Positions 1-6,035 of a stretch of 12,622 nt of DNA are shown here, one piece after another. The stretch comes from Desulfovibrio sp. (GTDB lineage: Bacteria; Desulfobacterota; Desulfovibrionia; Desulfovibrionales; Desulfovibrionaceae). Every line of letters begins with the position of its first letter. Position 1 is the stretch's first letter. The position numbers and the translations under genes were made by a program. Where the stretch lies: positions 1-12,622 of the forward strand of contig JALHHV010000119.1 of NCBI GenBank assembly GCA_022837365.1, given 5' to 3'. The notes below the pieces were generated by a model. That model saw only the letters and a program-made list of their open reading frames with translations, was not told the origin of the DNA and did not search any database.

Positions 1-165
1 CAGTCCGCCGCCAGCGAGGAGATCAACCGGTCCATCGAGGACATCAGCCGGGTTTCGGCGGAATCGGCCGAGGTGATGCGCCAGTCCGCCTCGGCCGTGG
101 CCGACCTGGCCCAGCAGTCGCACGTGTTGCAGGAACTTATCCGCAAGATGCGCGAAGAGGGGTAG
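1..165 (+). CDS. Methyl-accepting chemotaxis protein, C-terminal end (5' truncated by window)
   Basis: Frame 1 is open from base 1 to a TAG stop at 163-165 and gives the last 54 residues of a protein. The segment contains SAASEEINRSIEDISRVSAE and then a heptad-like Ala/Ser/Gln/Glu-rich stretch ending in KMREEG. This is the usual look of the descending helix of the cytoplasmic signalling hairpin of chemoreceptors, which passes ligand or redox signals to CheA/CheW. The sensor, HAMP and CheA-contact tip lie outside the window, so ligand and membrane topology cannot be judged. No CheR/CheB-tethering pentapeptide of the NWETF type is seen at the C-terminus. The stop codon lies inside the left end of the inverted-repeat element that follows. 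Family call is fairly secure; which receptor it is cannot be said. Confidence 0.8.
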   Translation, partial: QSAASEEINRSIEDISRVSAESAEVMRQSASAVADLAQQSHVLQELIRKMREEG

Positions 166-359
166 GGGCTGTTTCCAATTGTCCTTTCGCCCGTTGGCTT
201 CGTCAAACTTCCCTGCCCTGTCGGTCGAATACAAGAAGAGTATGCGTTGCGGTCGCCATCCGTAAGGTTCGCTTCGCTCACCTAACGGCTGCCGCACTCC
301 CACAGGGCAGGCTCGTTTTCCTTGCCAACGAACGAAAATCCTAATTGGAAACAGCCCCT
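164..359. repeat. Long near-palindromic intergenic element with 17-bp terminal inverted repeats (MITE-like)
   Basis: The ends are perfect inverted repeats: AGGGGCTGTTTCCAATT at 164-180 and its reverse complement at 343-359. Pairing resumes inward at 192-198 with 324-330 (CGTTGGC/GCCAACG) and at 212-221 with 302-311 (CCTGCCCTGT/ACAGGGCAGG), on nearly the same symmetry axis. An inner hairpin follows: 248-252 with 292-296 and 260-268 with 280-288 (CCGTAAGGT/ACCTAACGG, one mismatch). The whole element can therefore fold as one long imperfect hairpin. It has no convincing ORF. It sits between two convergent genes and its left end overlaps the chemoreceptor stop codon. I see no clear target-site duplication. 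It could be a non-autonomous mobile element, a REP-type repeat or an oversized bidirectional terminator. Confidence 0.7.
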
Positions 360-395
360 GGGAGACCGGACGCACCCCCCGCAGGGGCCATCCCC

Positions 396-429
396 GCGTC
401 CCGCCGGGGCGTTCGCCTCGGCGGGACGC
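396..429. terminator. GC-rich hairpin downstream of ilvN, possible bidirectional terminator
   Basis: GCGTCCCGCCGGGGCG at 396-411 pairs with CGCCTCGGCGGGACGC at 414-429, a 16-bp stem with a single mismatch or wobble and a TT turn. It lies 27 bp past the ilvN stop and is placed to end the ilvBN transcript. Neither side has a strong T-run, so it may be a weak terminator or a 3'-end stabilising hairpin. Confidence 0.5.
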
Positions 430-455
430 GTCATTTCCCGAAGGGGACGGCGCGG

Positions 456-857
456 CTACCCGGCGGTCTCGCGTTCCCAGGCGGCCATGCAGTCGGCCAG
501 CCGGGCGAACGCCTCGCCCCCGGCGGGGCGGCGGCGCACGTCCAGCACGTCGTGCAGCTTGCGCACCTGGCGCACCATCTGTTCCAGCCGTTCGTCCTCG
601 GCCACCAGCAGCCAGATGCGGCTCACCTGGCCGCCGTTCACCGGCGTGCACAGGATGGCCTCGACGTTGAACGCCCGCCGGGCGAACAGCCCGCACACGT
701 GCGACATGACGCCGGGGTGGTTGTTCACGGTCAGGCGCAGGGCCACCAGCGGGCGGGCAGACGGGGCGGTGCCGGCGGGCTGGCCGGGCCGGGCGATATC
801 AGGCGTGGACATGGCGGCCTCCGGCGGCGTCGGCATGGGCGTCGCAATCGTTGTCAT
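456..857 (-). CDS. ilvN: Acetolactate synthase, small (regulatory) subunit
   Basis: Encodes up to 133 residues. One ACT domain is visible (about residues 36-105 of the longest form) with PLVALRLTVNNHPGVMSHVC and then FARRAFNVEAI, the valine-binding core of IlvN. It is the short, single-ACT type like E. coli IlvN (96 aa), not the roughly 160-aa IlvH type. It should bind IlvB, raise its activity and confer valine feedback inhibition. The start is uncertain. ATG at 857 has AGGA very close upstream and gives a 59-bp overlap with ilvB. An internal ATG at 812 (residue 16, MSTPDIAR) has GGAGG close upstream and gives a 14-bp overlap. The first 35 residues are Pro/Ala/Thr-rich and probably not part of the fold. 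Either start implies translational coupling to ilvB. Family call is firm. Confidence 0.9.
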   Translation of the reverse strand: MTTIATPMPTPPEAAMSTPDIARPGQPAGTAPSARPLVALRLTVNNHPGVMSHVCGLFARRAFNVEAILCTPVNGGQVSRIWLLVAEDERLEQMVRQVRKLHDVLDVRRRPAGGEAFARLADCMAAWERETAG

Positions 858-2673
858 CTTCCTGCATGGCGGCGTCCGTTTCCGGCTCGCCCCCGATCAT
901 TTGCAGATTGTCCGCGCCGGGGGGCACCATGGGATACACGTTGGCCTCGGCGGGCACGGTGACCCGGATCAGGCACGGGCCGGGGGCGCGCAGCGCGTCG
1001 GCCAGGTCGCGCAGGGGGTGTTCGCTGGCGTCCAGGTCCACGGCGGGCACGCCGAACCCTTCGGCGATGCGCGCGAAATCCACTTTGCGCCGGTATGCGC
1101 TGGCCACCAGCCGCCCCTCGTAGAACAGTTCCTGCTGCTGACGCACCAGGCCCAGGGCGTTGTTGTCGGCCAGCAGGATCTTGACGTTCACCCCTTCCTC
1201 GGCGGCGGTGGCCAGTTCCTGGATGTTCATCTGGAGGCTGCCGTCGCCGGTGAAGCACAGCACCGTGGCCTCGGGCCGGGCCAGCGCCGCGCCGATGGCG
1301 GCGGGCAAACCGAACCCCATGGTGCCGAGCCCCCCGGAAGTCAGCCAGCGGCGCGGGCCGCGCAGGGGATAGGCCTGGGCCGTGCGCATCTGGTGCTGGC
1401 CCACGTCGGTGGCCACGATGGCGTCGTGGTCCACGGCGTCGGCGGCGCAGCGGATCAGGCCGTACGGCGTGCGCGGGTCGTCCGCGCCGGGCATGACGAA
1501 GGGGTGGCGGCGGCGGCATTCCTCCACCCGGGTCAGCCACGCCTCGCGTCCGGTCTCCGCGCGGTGGCGCAGCAGGGGCAGCAGTTCGGCCAGGGCCAGC
1601 CCCACGTCGCCGGTGATGCCGCAGTGCACCGGCAGGATCTTGTCCAGTTCGCTCTCGTCGATGTCGATGTGCACGATGGTGGCCTGGGGACAAAAGCGCT
1701 CGGCCTTGCCCACGGCCCGGTCGTCGAAGCGGGCCCCGGCCACCAGCAGCACGTCGCATTCGGCCAGCAGCAGGTTGGTGTGCCGCGCGGCGTGCATGCC
1801 CAGCATGCCGAGGGACAGGGGATGCCCGGCGGGCATGGCGCCGAGGGCCATCAAGGTCATCACCGTGGGCAGCCCGGCCCGTTCGGCCAGTTGCACGGCC
1901 ATGTCCGACGCGCCGGAGGCCACCACCCCGCCGCCCAGGTAGAGCATGGGACGTCTGGCCGCGTTGAGCAGCGCGGCCGCGCGGGATATGGCGGCCGGGT
2001 CCGGCGCGGGGGGCGCGGCAGGCTGGCCCGGCTGCGGCGGGTTGTCGAACACGGCCGGGTCCACCGGGGCCATCTGCACGTTCTTGGGAATGTCCACCAG
2101 CACCGGGCCGGGGCGGCCGGACGCGGCGATGCGGAAGGCGGCGGGAATCACCTCGGCCAGTTCGTCCACCGAGCGCACCAGGAAGTTGTGCTTGGTCACG
2201 GGGATGGACATGCCGTAGATGTCCACCTCCTGGAAGGCGTCCGAGCCGACGAGACCCAGCGGCACCTGCCCGGTGACGCACACCACGGGCACGGAGTCGA
2301 GCTTGGCGTCGGCGATGGCCGTCAGGGTGTTGGTGGCGCCGGGGCCGGACGTGGCGAAGAACACGGCGGGCCGCCCGGTGACGCGGGCCATGCCCTGGGC
2401 CATGAAGCCCGCGCCCTGCTCGTGCCGGGCCAGCACGTGGCGGATGGAATCCGCGCGGCCAAGGGCGTCGTACAGGGGCAGGTTGGCCCCGCCGGGAATG
2501 CCCGCGACGACGTCGACGCCCTGCCGCTCCAGCAGGCGGATGACCAGGTCCGCGCCGTTGGGCTGGCGTTTCCGGGGGGTGGGTGCGGCGCCGGATGCGG
2601 CGCCGGGGGCGATGCCCGGTGTGGTGCCCGGTGTGATGCCGGGCGCGTTGCTGGACGGGGTGTGGGCTGGCAT
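799..2673 (-). CDS. ilvB: Acetolactate synthase, large (catalytic) subunit
   Basis: A 624-residue TPP-dependent enzyme that condenses two pyruvates to 2-acetolactate (valine/leucine route) or pyruvate with 2-oxobutyrate (isoleucine route). Visible motifs: the N-terminal GIPGGANLPLYDAL (from about 58), the catalytic glutamate E85 in ARHEQGAGFMAQGMARV, SGPGATN, and the TPP/Mg motif beginning GDGSLQMN at 476 and ending in DNN at 503-505. The fold spans about residues 38-600. Residues 1-36 form an extra low-complexity Thr/Ala-Pro-Gly tail not found in typical enzymes of about 560-575 aa, and the last 25 residues are Asp/Ala/His-rich. The ATG at 2673 is preceded by AGGAGG with 7-nt spacing, which supports this start despite the odd tail. 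It is first in the operon, behind a leader peptide and attenuator, and overlaps ilvN. Confidence 0.95.
   Translation of the reverse strand: MPAHTPSSNAPGITPGTTPGIAPGAASGAAPTPRKRQPNGADLVIRLLERQGVDVVAGIPGGANLPLYDALGRADSIRHVLARHEQGAGFMAQGMARVTGRPAVFFATSGPGATNTLTAIADAKLDSVPVVCVTGQVPLGLVGSDAFQEVDIYGMSIPVTKHNFLVRSVDELAEVIPAAFRIAASGRPGPVLVDIPKNVQMAPVDPAVFDNPPQPGQPAAPPAPDPAAISRAAALLNAARRPMLYLGGGVVASGASDMAVQLAERAGLPTVMTLMALGAMPAGHPLSLGMLGMHAARHTNLLLAECDVLLVAGARFDDRAVGKAERFCPQATIVHIDIDESELDKILPVHCGITGDVGLALAELLPLLRHRAETGREAWLTRVEECRRRHPFVMPGADDPRTPYGLIRCAADAVDHDAIVATDVGQHQMRTAQAYPLRGPRRWLTSGGLGTMGFGLPAAIGAALARPEATVLCFTGDGSLQMNIQELATAAEEGVNVKILLADNNALGLVRQQQELFYEGRLVASAYRRKVDFARIAEGFGVPAVDLDASEHPLRDLADALRAPGPCLIRVTVPAEANVYPMVPPGADNLQMIGGEPETDAAMQEDDNDCDAHADAAGGRHVHA
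2611..2646. repeat. 12-bp tandem repeat inside the 5' end of ilvB
   Basis: Three adjacent 12-bp units are seen on the plus strand: GATGCCCGGTGT, GGTGCCCGGTGT and GATGCCGGGCGC. On the coding strand they give the repeated Pro-Gly-x-Thr/Ala units of the IlvB N-terminal tail. Because 12 is a multiple of 3, copy-number change would lengthen or shorten the tail without shifting frame. Confidence 0.7.
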
Positions 2674-2736
2674 GTGCGCTCCTCCTGTGGTCCGGGCGGA
2701 GCCGGGAGAGGGTGCGCCATTTCCGCCGCGTCGCGG

Positions 2737-2776
2737 AAAAACGACAACCCCCGCCGGCTCGCGCCGACGGGGGTTG
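2737..2776 (-). terminator. ilvB attenuator: intrinsic terminator in the leader
   Basis: On the minus strand, CAACCCCCGTCGGC (2776-2763) pairs with GCCGGCGGGGGTTG (2758-2745), a 14-bp stem with one G-U pair closed by a GCGA (GNRA) tetraloop. It is followed by TCG and five T (2741-2737). This is a textbook intrinsic terminator lying between a leader peptide stop codon (2808) and the ilvB start (2673), so it would stop transcription before ilvB unless prevented. Confidence 0.9.
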
Positions 2777-2864
2777 GACTGTTCTCTGCTGCTGAGACCT
2801 GCCCCGGCTACGGCGCGACGCGACGTACTACGCGTACGACGACCGCTACGAATACCGGGGCCAG
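2737..2864 (-). promoter_or_regulatory. Transcription attenuation region of ilvBN with alternative RNA pairings
   Basis: Three mutually exclusive pairings can be read. Segment 1 (2864-2853, CTGGCCCCGGTA, leader codons 16-19) pairs with segment 2 (2810-2799, TAGCCGGGGCAG, starting at the leader stop) as a pause hairpin. Segment 2 GCCGGGG pairs with CCCC(gt)CGGC in the left arm of the terminator (segment 3) as an antiterminator. Segments 3 and 4 form the terminator. Model: a ribosome starved at the Val codons after segment 1 masks it, so 2:3 forms and ilvB is read. With ample charged tRNA-Val the ribosome reaches the stop codon, covers segment 2, and the terminator forms. Pairings are seen; the mechanism is inferred from known ilv attenuators. 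Confidence 0.8.
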
Positions 2865-2909
2865 TAGGCCGGTGGCGTTCGGAAGTGCGGTGGCTGCGGT
2901 GCGGCGCAT
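2808..2909 (-). CDS. ilvBN leader peptide (valine-rich attenuation peptide), 33 aa
   Basis: A short ORF from ATG at 2909 to TAG at 2808-2810, ending 134 nt before the ilvB start. The C-terminal half is PVFVAVVVRVVRRVAP: 8 Val in residues 19-31, preceded by Leu-Leu at 15-16. E. coli IvbL, the ilvBN leader peptide as I recall it, likewise has a Val-rich run broken by one Arg and ends in Ala-Pro; the resemblance is strong though the organisms are distant. AAGGA lies about 10 nt upstream of the ATG. Its role is to sense charged tRNA-Val by ribosome position rather than as a product. It would be missed by length-filtered annotation, and the longer frame starting at 3110 is not needed. Confidence 0.88.
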   Translation of the reverse strand: MRRTAATALPNATGLLAPVFVAVVVRVVRRVAP

Positions 2910-2969
2910 GGGGCTATCGTCCTTGCGTTGGAGATGCGAAGAAAACCTGGAAGACCATGGGTACCGGAC

Positions 2970-2998
2970 TGTATGCCGCAGTCCGCGCGGCAGGTCAA
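2970..2998 (-). promoter_or_regulatory. Candidate sigma-70 promoter for ilvBN
   Basis: On the minus strand, TTGACC (2998-2993) and CATACA (2975-2970) are separated by exactly 17 nt. The -35 matches 5 of 6 consensus bases and the -10 has the central ATA. Transcription would begin near 2963, about 50 nt before the leader peptide start, as expected for an attenuated operon. Confidence 0.55.
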
Positions 2999-3080
2999 GC
3001 CGACAAATACGGATTGGTCGAACGAACAGTACAAGGCCGCGACGGCGCGTTGCTGCGGCACGGCAGCGCTGCCGCGCGGC

Positions 3081-3109
3081 TTGACGCCGGGGGCGAAACA
3101 GGCTAGTCA
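3081..3109 (+). promoter_or_regulatory. Possible promoter of the tRNA-Thr gene
   Basis: TTGACG (3081-3086) is followed 17 nt later by TAGTCA (3104-3109). The -35 is good but the -10 is weak. The predicted start is about 77 nt upstream of the tRNA, which leaves a processable 5' leader. Confidence 0.35.
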
Positions 3110-3192
3110 ACCGTCCGCCGCGCGCAACGGGCCTTTCGTGCCCGCGCGGCCATGCGGCGCAAGCCGTGCGGACAGCATGCCCCGACCATCAT

Positions 3193-3268
3193 GCCCTTGT
3201 AGCTCAGTCGGTAGAGTGCGTCCTTGGTAAGGACGAGGTCAGCAGTTCAATCCTGCTCAAGGGCTCCA
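3193..3268 (+). tRNA. tRNA-Thr (anticodon GGT)
   Basis: A complete 76-nt cloverleaf. Acceptor GCCCTTG (3193-3199) pairs with CAAGGGC (3258-3264), with discriminator T and an encoded CCA at 3266-3268. The D-arm contains AGCTCAGTCGGTAGAG. The anticodon stem CGTCC/GGACG encloses the loop TTGGTAA, giving anticodon GGT (threonine, ACC/ACU codons). The T-arm is AGCAG-TTCAATC-CTGCT. No intron or disruption is seen. It stands alone, between the divergent ilvBN promoter region and a terminator hairpin. Confidence 0.97.
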
Positions 3269-3271
3269 TTT

Positions 3272-3297
3272 CGGGCCGCCGGGAAACCGGCGGCCCG
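3272..3297 (+). terminator. Terminator hairpin after tRNA-Thr
   Basis: CGGGCCGCCGG (3272-3282), loop GAAA, CCGGCGGCCCG (3287-3297): a perfect 11-bp stem with a GNRA tetraloop, 3 nt past the tRNA CCA end. The downstream T content is modest (GCTTCGTTTCC), so it is a likely but not ideal intrinsic terminator. Confidence 0.7.
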
Positions 3298-3340
3298 GCT
3301 TCGTTTCCGCCCCCCTTGCACCGTGCGCGTCCGCAGCCCC

Positions 3341-3405
3341 GCCAGACGGCGCGGCCAGACGGTGCGGCCAGACGCGGGCCGGAGGCGGCGCGGCCAGACG
3401 GTGCG
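3341..3405. repeat. 13-bp tandem repeat, five units
   Basis: Units at 3341, 3354, 3367, 3380 and 3393. Four begin with GCCAGACG (for example GCCAGACGGTGCG at 3354 and again, identical, at 3393); the fourth unit is diverged. The period is exact, so this is a true minisatellite rather than general GC richness. It lies in the gene-free 3269-3669 stretch, which otherwise holds the tRNA terminator and the candidate promoter for the PilZ gene. Confidence 0.75.
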
Positions 3406-3466
3406 GGAGGTTGCGTCCGGGGCATGATAACCTGCGCCCGCCGCGCCTCCGACGGCGTCCGCACCA

Positions 3467-3495
3467 TTGCCCGCGCGGGCGACACGTCATACCAT
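3467..3495 (+). promoter_or_regulatory. Candidate promoter of the PilZ gene
   Basis: TTGCCC (3467-3472), a 17-nt spacer and TACCAT (3490-3495). Both hexamers keep four of six consensus bases at ideal spacing. Transcription would start near 3502 and leave an untranslated leader of about 170 nt before the PilZ start codon. Confidence 0.4.
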
Positions 3496-3669
3496 AGGGC
3501 TGTAGGGTGGCCCCGCGCGTCCTTCTTCCTGCGTCCTCTCCGGCTCCTTTCCGGCCCGCGTCTTCCGCCCGCCGCCAGCCATCCTGCGCACGCATCCGGC
3601 CCGCATGCCGTCACGCGCGCAGGCGCGCCGCATCCCGCGGCGACGGGCCGCCAGCACGGAGGGAACGTC

Positions 3670-4014
3670 ATGAACGACCTCAGGGAAGACCGCAGGGAAC
3701 ATTTCCGCATCAATCTGGCGGCCGACGAATACGACTATCCGTGCCGCATCCGCTACGGCGAGCACGAATACAAGGCGCGGCTGCTGGACGTGAGCACCGG
3801 GGGCGCGCGCCTGCTGGTGTACGGCGGCGGCGCGGACCTGGGCGGCGCGAGCAAGGGCATGTACCTGCACGCCACGGTGAGCGAGCCGGGCCACTTGCAG
3901 AACATCCCCTATCACACCCGCTGGTACCGGGGGAACGAAATGGGCGTGGAGTTCGAACCGCCCCTGAACGCGGGCCGCGAAGAACTGCTGCGCGCCATGG
4001 CCCACTGCCGCTGA
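3670..4014 (+). CDS. Single-domain PilZ protein (cyclic-di-GMP binding)
   Basis: A 114-residue protein that is essentially one PilZ domain. Both c-di-GMP-binding signatures are present: RxxxR at R9-R13 (RREHFRI) and D/NxSxxG at 40-45 (DVSTGG). The strand ending in MGVEFEPP is typical of the domain's C-terminal part. PilZ proteins are cytosolic c-di-GMP receptors that act on motility, polysaccharide export or signalling partners; the partner here is unknown. GGAGGG lies 6 nt before the ATG at 3670, which supports this start over longer upstream reading of the frame through the tRNA. It is convergent with the LOG-family gene (55-bp gap). Domain call is strong; the cellular output is not deducible. 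Confidence 0.88.
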   Translation: MNDLREDRREHFRINLAADEYDYPCRIRYGEHEYKARLLDVSTGGARLLVYGGGADLGGASKGMYLHATVSEPGHLQNIPYHTRWYRGNEMGVEFEPPLNAGREELLRAMAHCR

Positions 4015-4069
4015 GGACGGCCCGGCGACAACGGATACGGAGTACGGACCGGACGCGAAAGCGCCGGGA

Positions 4070-4639
4070 CTACAATCCCCACTTCTCCACGGTAACCGGG
4101 GTGTACGCGCGCATGGCGGCCACCAGCCGGGCCGGGTCCGCATGGGCCATGACCATGGCCTTGTGCCCCTGGGGCAGAAAGCGCTCCTCGATCATGTGGT
4201 CGATCATGCCGAAGAACGGCCCGTAGAAACCGCCCACATCCAACAGGCCGATGGGCCGCGCGGGCGGATAAAGCTGGCCTTCCACCCATATCTCGAACAA
4301 CTCCTCCAGCGTGCCGATGCCGCCGGGCATGGCCACGAAGCCCTCGGCCAGTTGGGCCATGCGGGCCTTGCGGCTGCGCATGTCAGGCACCACGTCGTGG
4401 CTGGTCAGCCCTTCGTGCAGTTGGCCGCGCTCCACCAGCTTCTCGGTGATCACGCCGTGCACCTCGCCCCCGGCGCGCAGGGCCGCGTCGGCCACCACGC
4501 CCATGAGCCCCTTGGTGGTGCCGCCGTAGACCAGGCGGATGGACTGGGCCGCCAGGGTCTGCCCCAGGGACACGGCGGCCTTCAGGTAGCCGTCGCCCCT
4601 TCCGAAATTGGAGCCGCAATACACGGCGATGCTGCGCAT
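4070..4639 (-). CDS. LOG-family protein (nucleoside 5'-monophosphate phosphoribohydrolase-like; TIGR00730 type)
   Basis: A 189-residue Rossmann-like protein starting MRSIAVYCGSNFG. It carries the LOG signature PGGIGTLEE at 105-113 (catalytic-type Glu at 113) and SRKARM around residue 90, whose Arg-Lys pair contributes to the active site. Family members release the base from nucleoside monophosphates (cytokinin riboside monophosphates in plants and some bacteria; other NMPs in PpnN relatives). They were long mislabelled lysine decarboxylases. The glycine-rich element normally YGGG reads YGGTTKGLMG here (Thr41), a mild departure. ATG at 4639 with AAGGGA 8 nt upstream is preferred; the frame stays open for 29 more codons upstream but those are not family-like. 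Monocistronic as far as can be seen. Confidence 0.87.
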   Translation of the reverse strand: MRSIAVYCGSNFGRGDGYLKAAVSLGQTLAAQSIRLVYGGTTKGLMGVVADAALRAGGEVHGVITEKLVERGQLHEGLTSHDVVPDMRSRKARMAQLAEGFVAMPGGIGTLEELFEIWVEGQLYPPARPIGLLDVGGFYGPFFGMIDHMIEERFLPQGHKAMVMAHADPARLVAAMRAYTPVTVEKWGL

Positions 4640-4976
4640 GACGAATGTCCCTTCTGTCGCGTGGTCGCGGCGATGCTGTGATGGTCCGATGCAGTGACGA
4701 TCCTGCCGGGCGGCGCGCCCGCGCACGCCCGCAAGGGCGGTTACCTACTCCCCTGCGGCGCGGGGCGCAAGGGCGGAAACACCCCCGGTCCCGCCGCGTC
4801 TCCCCGCTGTTTCCCCAAAAACAACACGGGGCCGGATGTCACATCCGGCCCCGTGCATGTTCTTCATGCCAGGGCGGAAACAGGCGTGATCCCGCGCGGG
4901 CGGCGCGACGGGATTTTCGTGCTCCGGCAAACCAAAGCTGCAAACCGGGATTTTTTTCCGCAACGCGCCTCAACCG
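4640..4976. other. Intergenic region at the GC-rich/AT-richer boundary
   Basis: This gene-free 337-bp stretch holds the 5' leader of the LOG gene, a direct repeat GCAAGGGCGG near 4731 and 4768, a strong minus-strand terminator (listed separately) and, from about 4900, T- and A-rich runs that mark the change to lower-GC DNA. I see no small ORF with a good ribosome site, and no integrase or tRNA fragment. Confidence 0.5.
4817..4855 (-). terminator. Intrinsic terminator downstream of the AraC-family gene
   Basis: CACGGGGCCGGATG (4825-4838), loop TCA, CATCCGGCCCCGTG (4842-4855): a perfect 14-bp stem. Read on the minus strand it is followed by TTGTTTTTGG, a good U-rich tail. It lies 120 bp past the AraC-family stop and would end that transcript before the LOG gene. 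Confidence 0.85.
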
Positions 4977-6035
4977 TCAGGGAGCCCGCCGGAAGACATT
5001 GCCGGGTGTTTGCCCGTACTGTTTGCGGTAGGCGGTTATGAAGTGGCTGATGCTGGCATAGCCAATCTCAAAGGCACATTCGCTGACATTGCGCTTGCGC
5101 TCGCTAAGCATGGCATGGGCATATTGCAGCCTGCAATTATGCAAAAAACCGGCGATGGTAACGTTAAATAATTGTTTGAATGCCCTGTTGGCCTTTGATT
5201 CACTCATTCCAACAGATGCGCACAGATCTTTGACACTTGTTTTTTCAAGAAATTCATTTTCAATGCGTTTTTTTAGACGCGTCAGGATGCGCACGTCATG
5301 TTCGGACAGAACAGCTGCCTGCGATCTTTGCGACAATTCGGCGTTACTCAATATCCTGGCGAAAAAATCAAGAGAGGCGGACCGCAGTTCCATGGCATTT
5401 AACGGATCGTCTTTACGCATACTCACGAGACGACGCCCGATGCTGACAAGATCAGGAGAGCCGCACCCCGCCAGGACGGGAATGCTGCGCCGTGTGCCGT
5501 CTTCCCGGAAATGCAGAATACGCGCCATGCTTTCTGCAAAACGCAGCCCGAAATGTTCCTTGGCCGCGTCTTCCGTCACCATGAGGGAAACATGGCTCCA
5601 CGCTTTCGGAGCTGTTATGTGTCCCTTGGTGTGCTGACCATACCAATCTCCGGCGATGAAATCGTTTTCTTTCATCACGAAATGAAGCTCTTCGTTCCCC
5701 GCCACTTCCATGGTGCAGCGTCCTTTCAAAAAAAGCATGAAAATCGAACACGGCTGATCACAAAAAAAATCTGGAAGCGCACTATGGGGTGGAATGGGTC
5801 CACCACTGCACACAGTAAGGAATATTCCCTTCAGGGGTTCAAAAACGCTGTTTTGCACCTTGAAATCGCCCGCGCGGGCGACAAAGCTTGCAACGGATTC
5901 ACGTGCGGCGGACAGCGGCGGTATATTCCGCAGGGTTGTGGAGAGACTCGTGCAGGCGTCCACACAAATCTCAACCAGATCCACGCGGCCCTGCGCAACG
6001 GGTTCGTTTTTCCGGCACTGGTCGTTGTCGAGCAT
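4977..6035 (-). CDS. AraC-family transcriptional regulator (PchR-like)
   Basis: A 352-residue protein. The last 100 residues or so form the double helix-turn-helix DNA-binding domain: LCASVGMSESKANRAFKQLF is the first HTH, and GYASISHFITAYRKQYGQTP is the AraC/XylS signature at the second. The KANRAFKQLF...FLHNCRLQYAHAML pattern resembles the PchR subgroup, whose members often sense iron-siderophore complexes. The N-terminal 230 residues are a poorly conserved effector region, so the ligand is unknown. ATG at 6035 is chosen because GGAGGAG lies 10 nt upstream; the frame continues to 6104 through a G-run. It is divergent from an outer-membrane barrel gene, its probable target. Base composition is clearly lower in GC than the flanking genes, consistent with transfer. 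Confidence 0.88.
   Translation of the reverse strand: MLDNDQCRKNEPVAQGRVDLVEICVDACTSLSTTLRNIPPLSAARESVASFVARAGDFKVQNSVFEPLKGIFLTVCSGGPIPPHSALPDFFCDQPCSIFMLFLKGRCTMEVAGNEELHFVMKENDFIAGDWYGQHTKGHITAPKAWSHVSLMVTEDAAKEHFGLRFAESMARILHFREDGTRRSIPVLAGCGSPDLVSIGRRLVSMRKDDPLNAMELRSASLDFFARILSNAELSQRSQAAVLSEHDVRILTRLKKRIENEFLEKTSVKDLCASVGMSESKANRAFKQLFNVTIAGFLHNCRLQYAHAMLSERKRNVSECAFEIGYASISHFITAYRKQYGQTPGNVFRRAP

Noticed and set aside
322..3084. A 920-codon plus-strand open frame antisense to ilvBN
   Set aside because: It is the GC-rich shadow of ilvB/ilvN: composition is Gly/His/Gln/Arg-rich low complexity, it has no domain or ribosome site, and it runs through the attenuator and palindromic element.
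3193..3268. tRNA-Thr as attachment site for the AT-richer module
   Set aside because: The module starts about 1.7 kb away beyond two GC-typical genes, and no second copy of the tRNA 3' end or integrase is visible.
3341..3405. CRISPR array
   Set aside because: Units are 13 bp and directly adjacent with no spacers; there are no cas genes in the window.
3166..3669. Upstream extension of the PilZ frame through the tRNA
   Set aside because: It would translate the tRNA-Thr gene, terminator and tandem repeat; GGAGGG 6 nt before 3670 and the PilZ domain boundary fix the start there.
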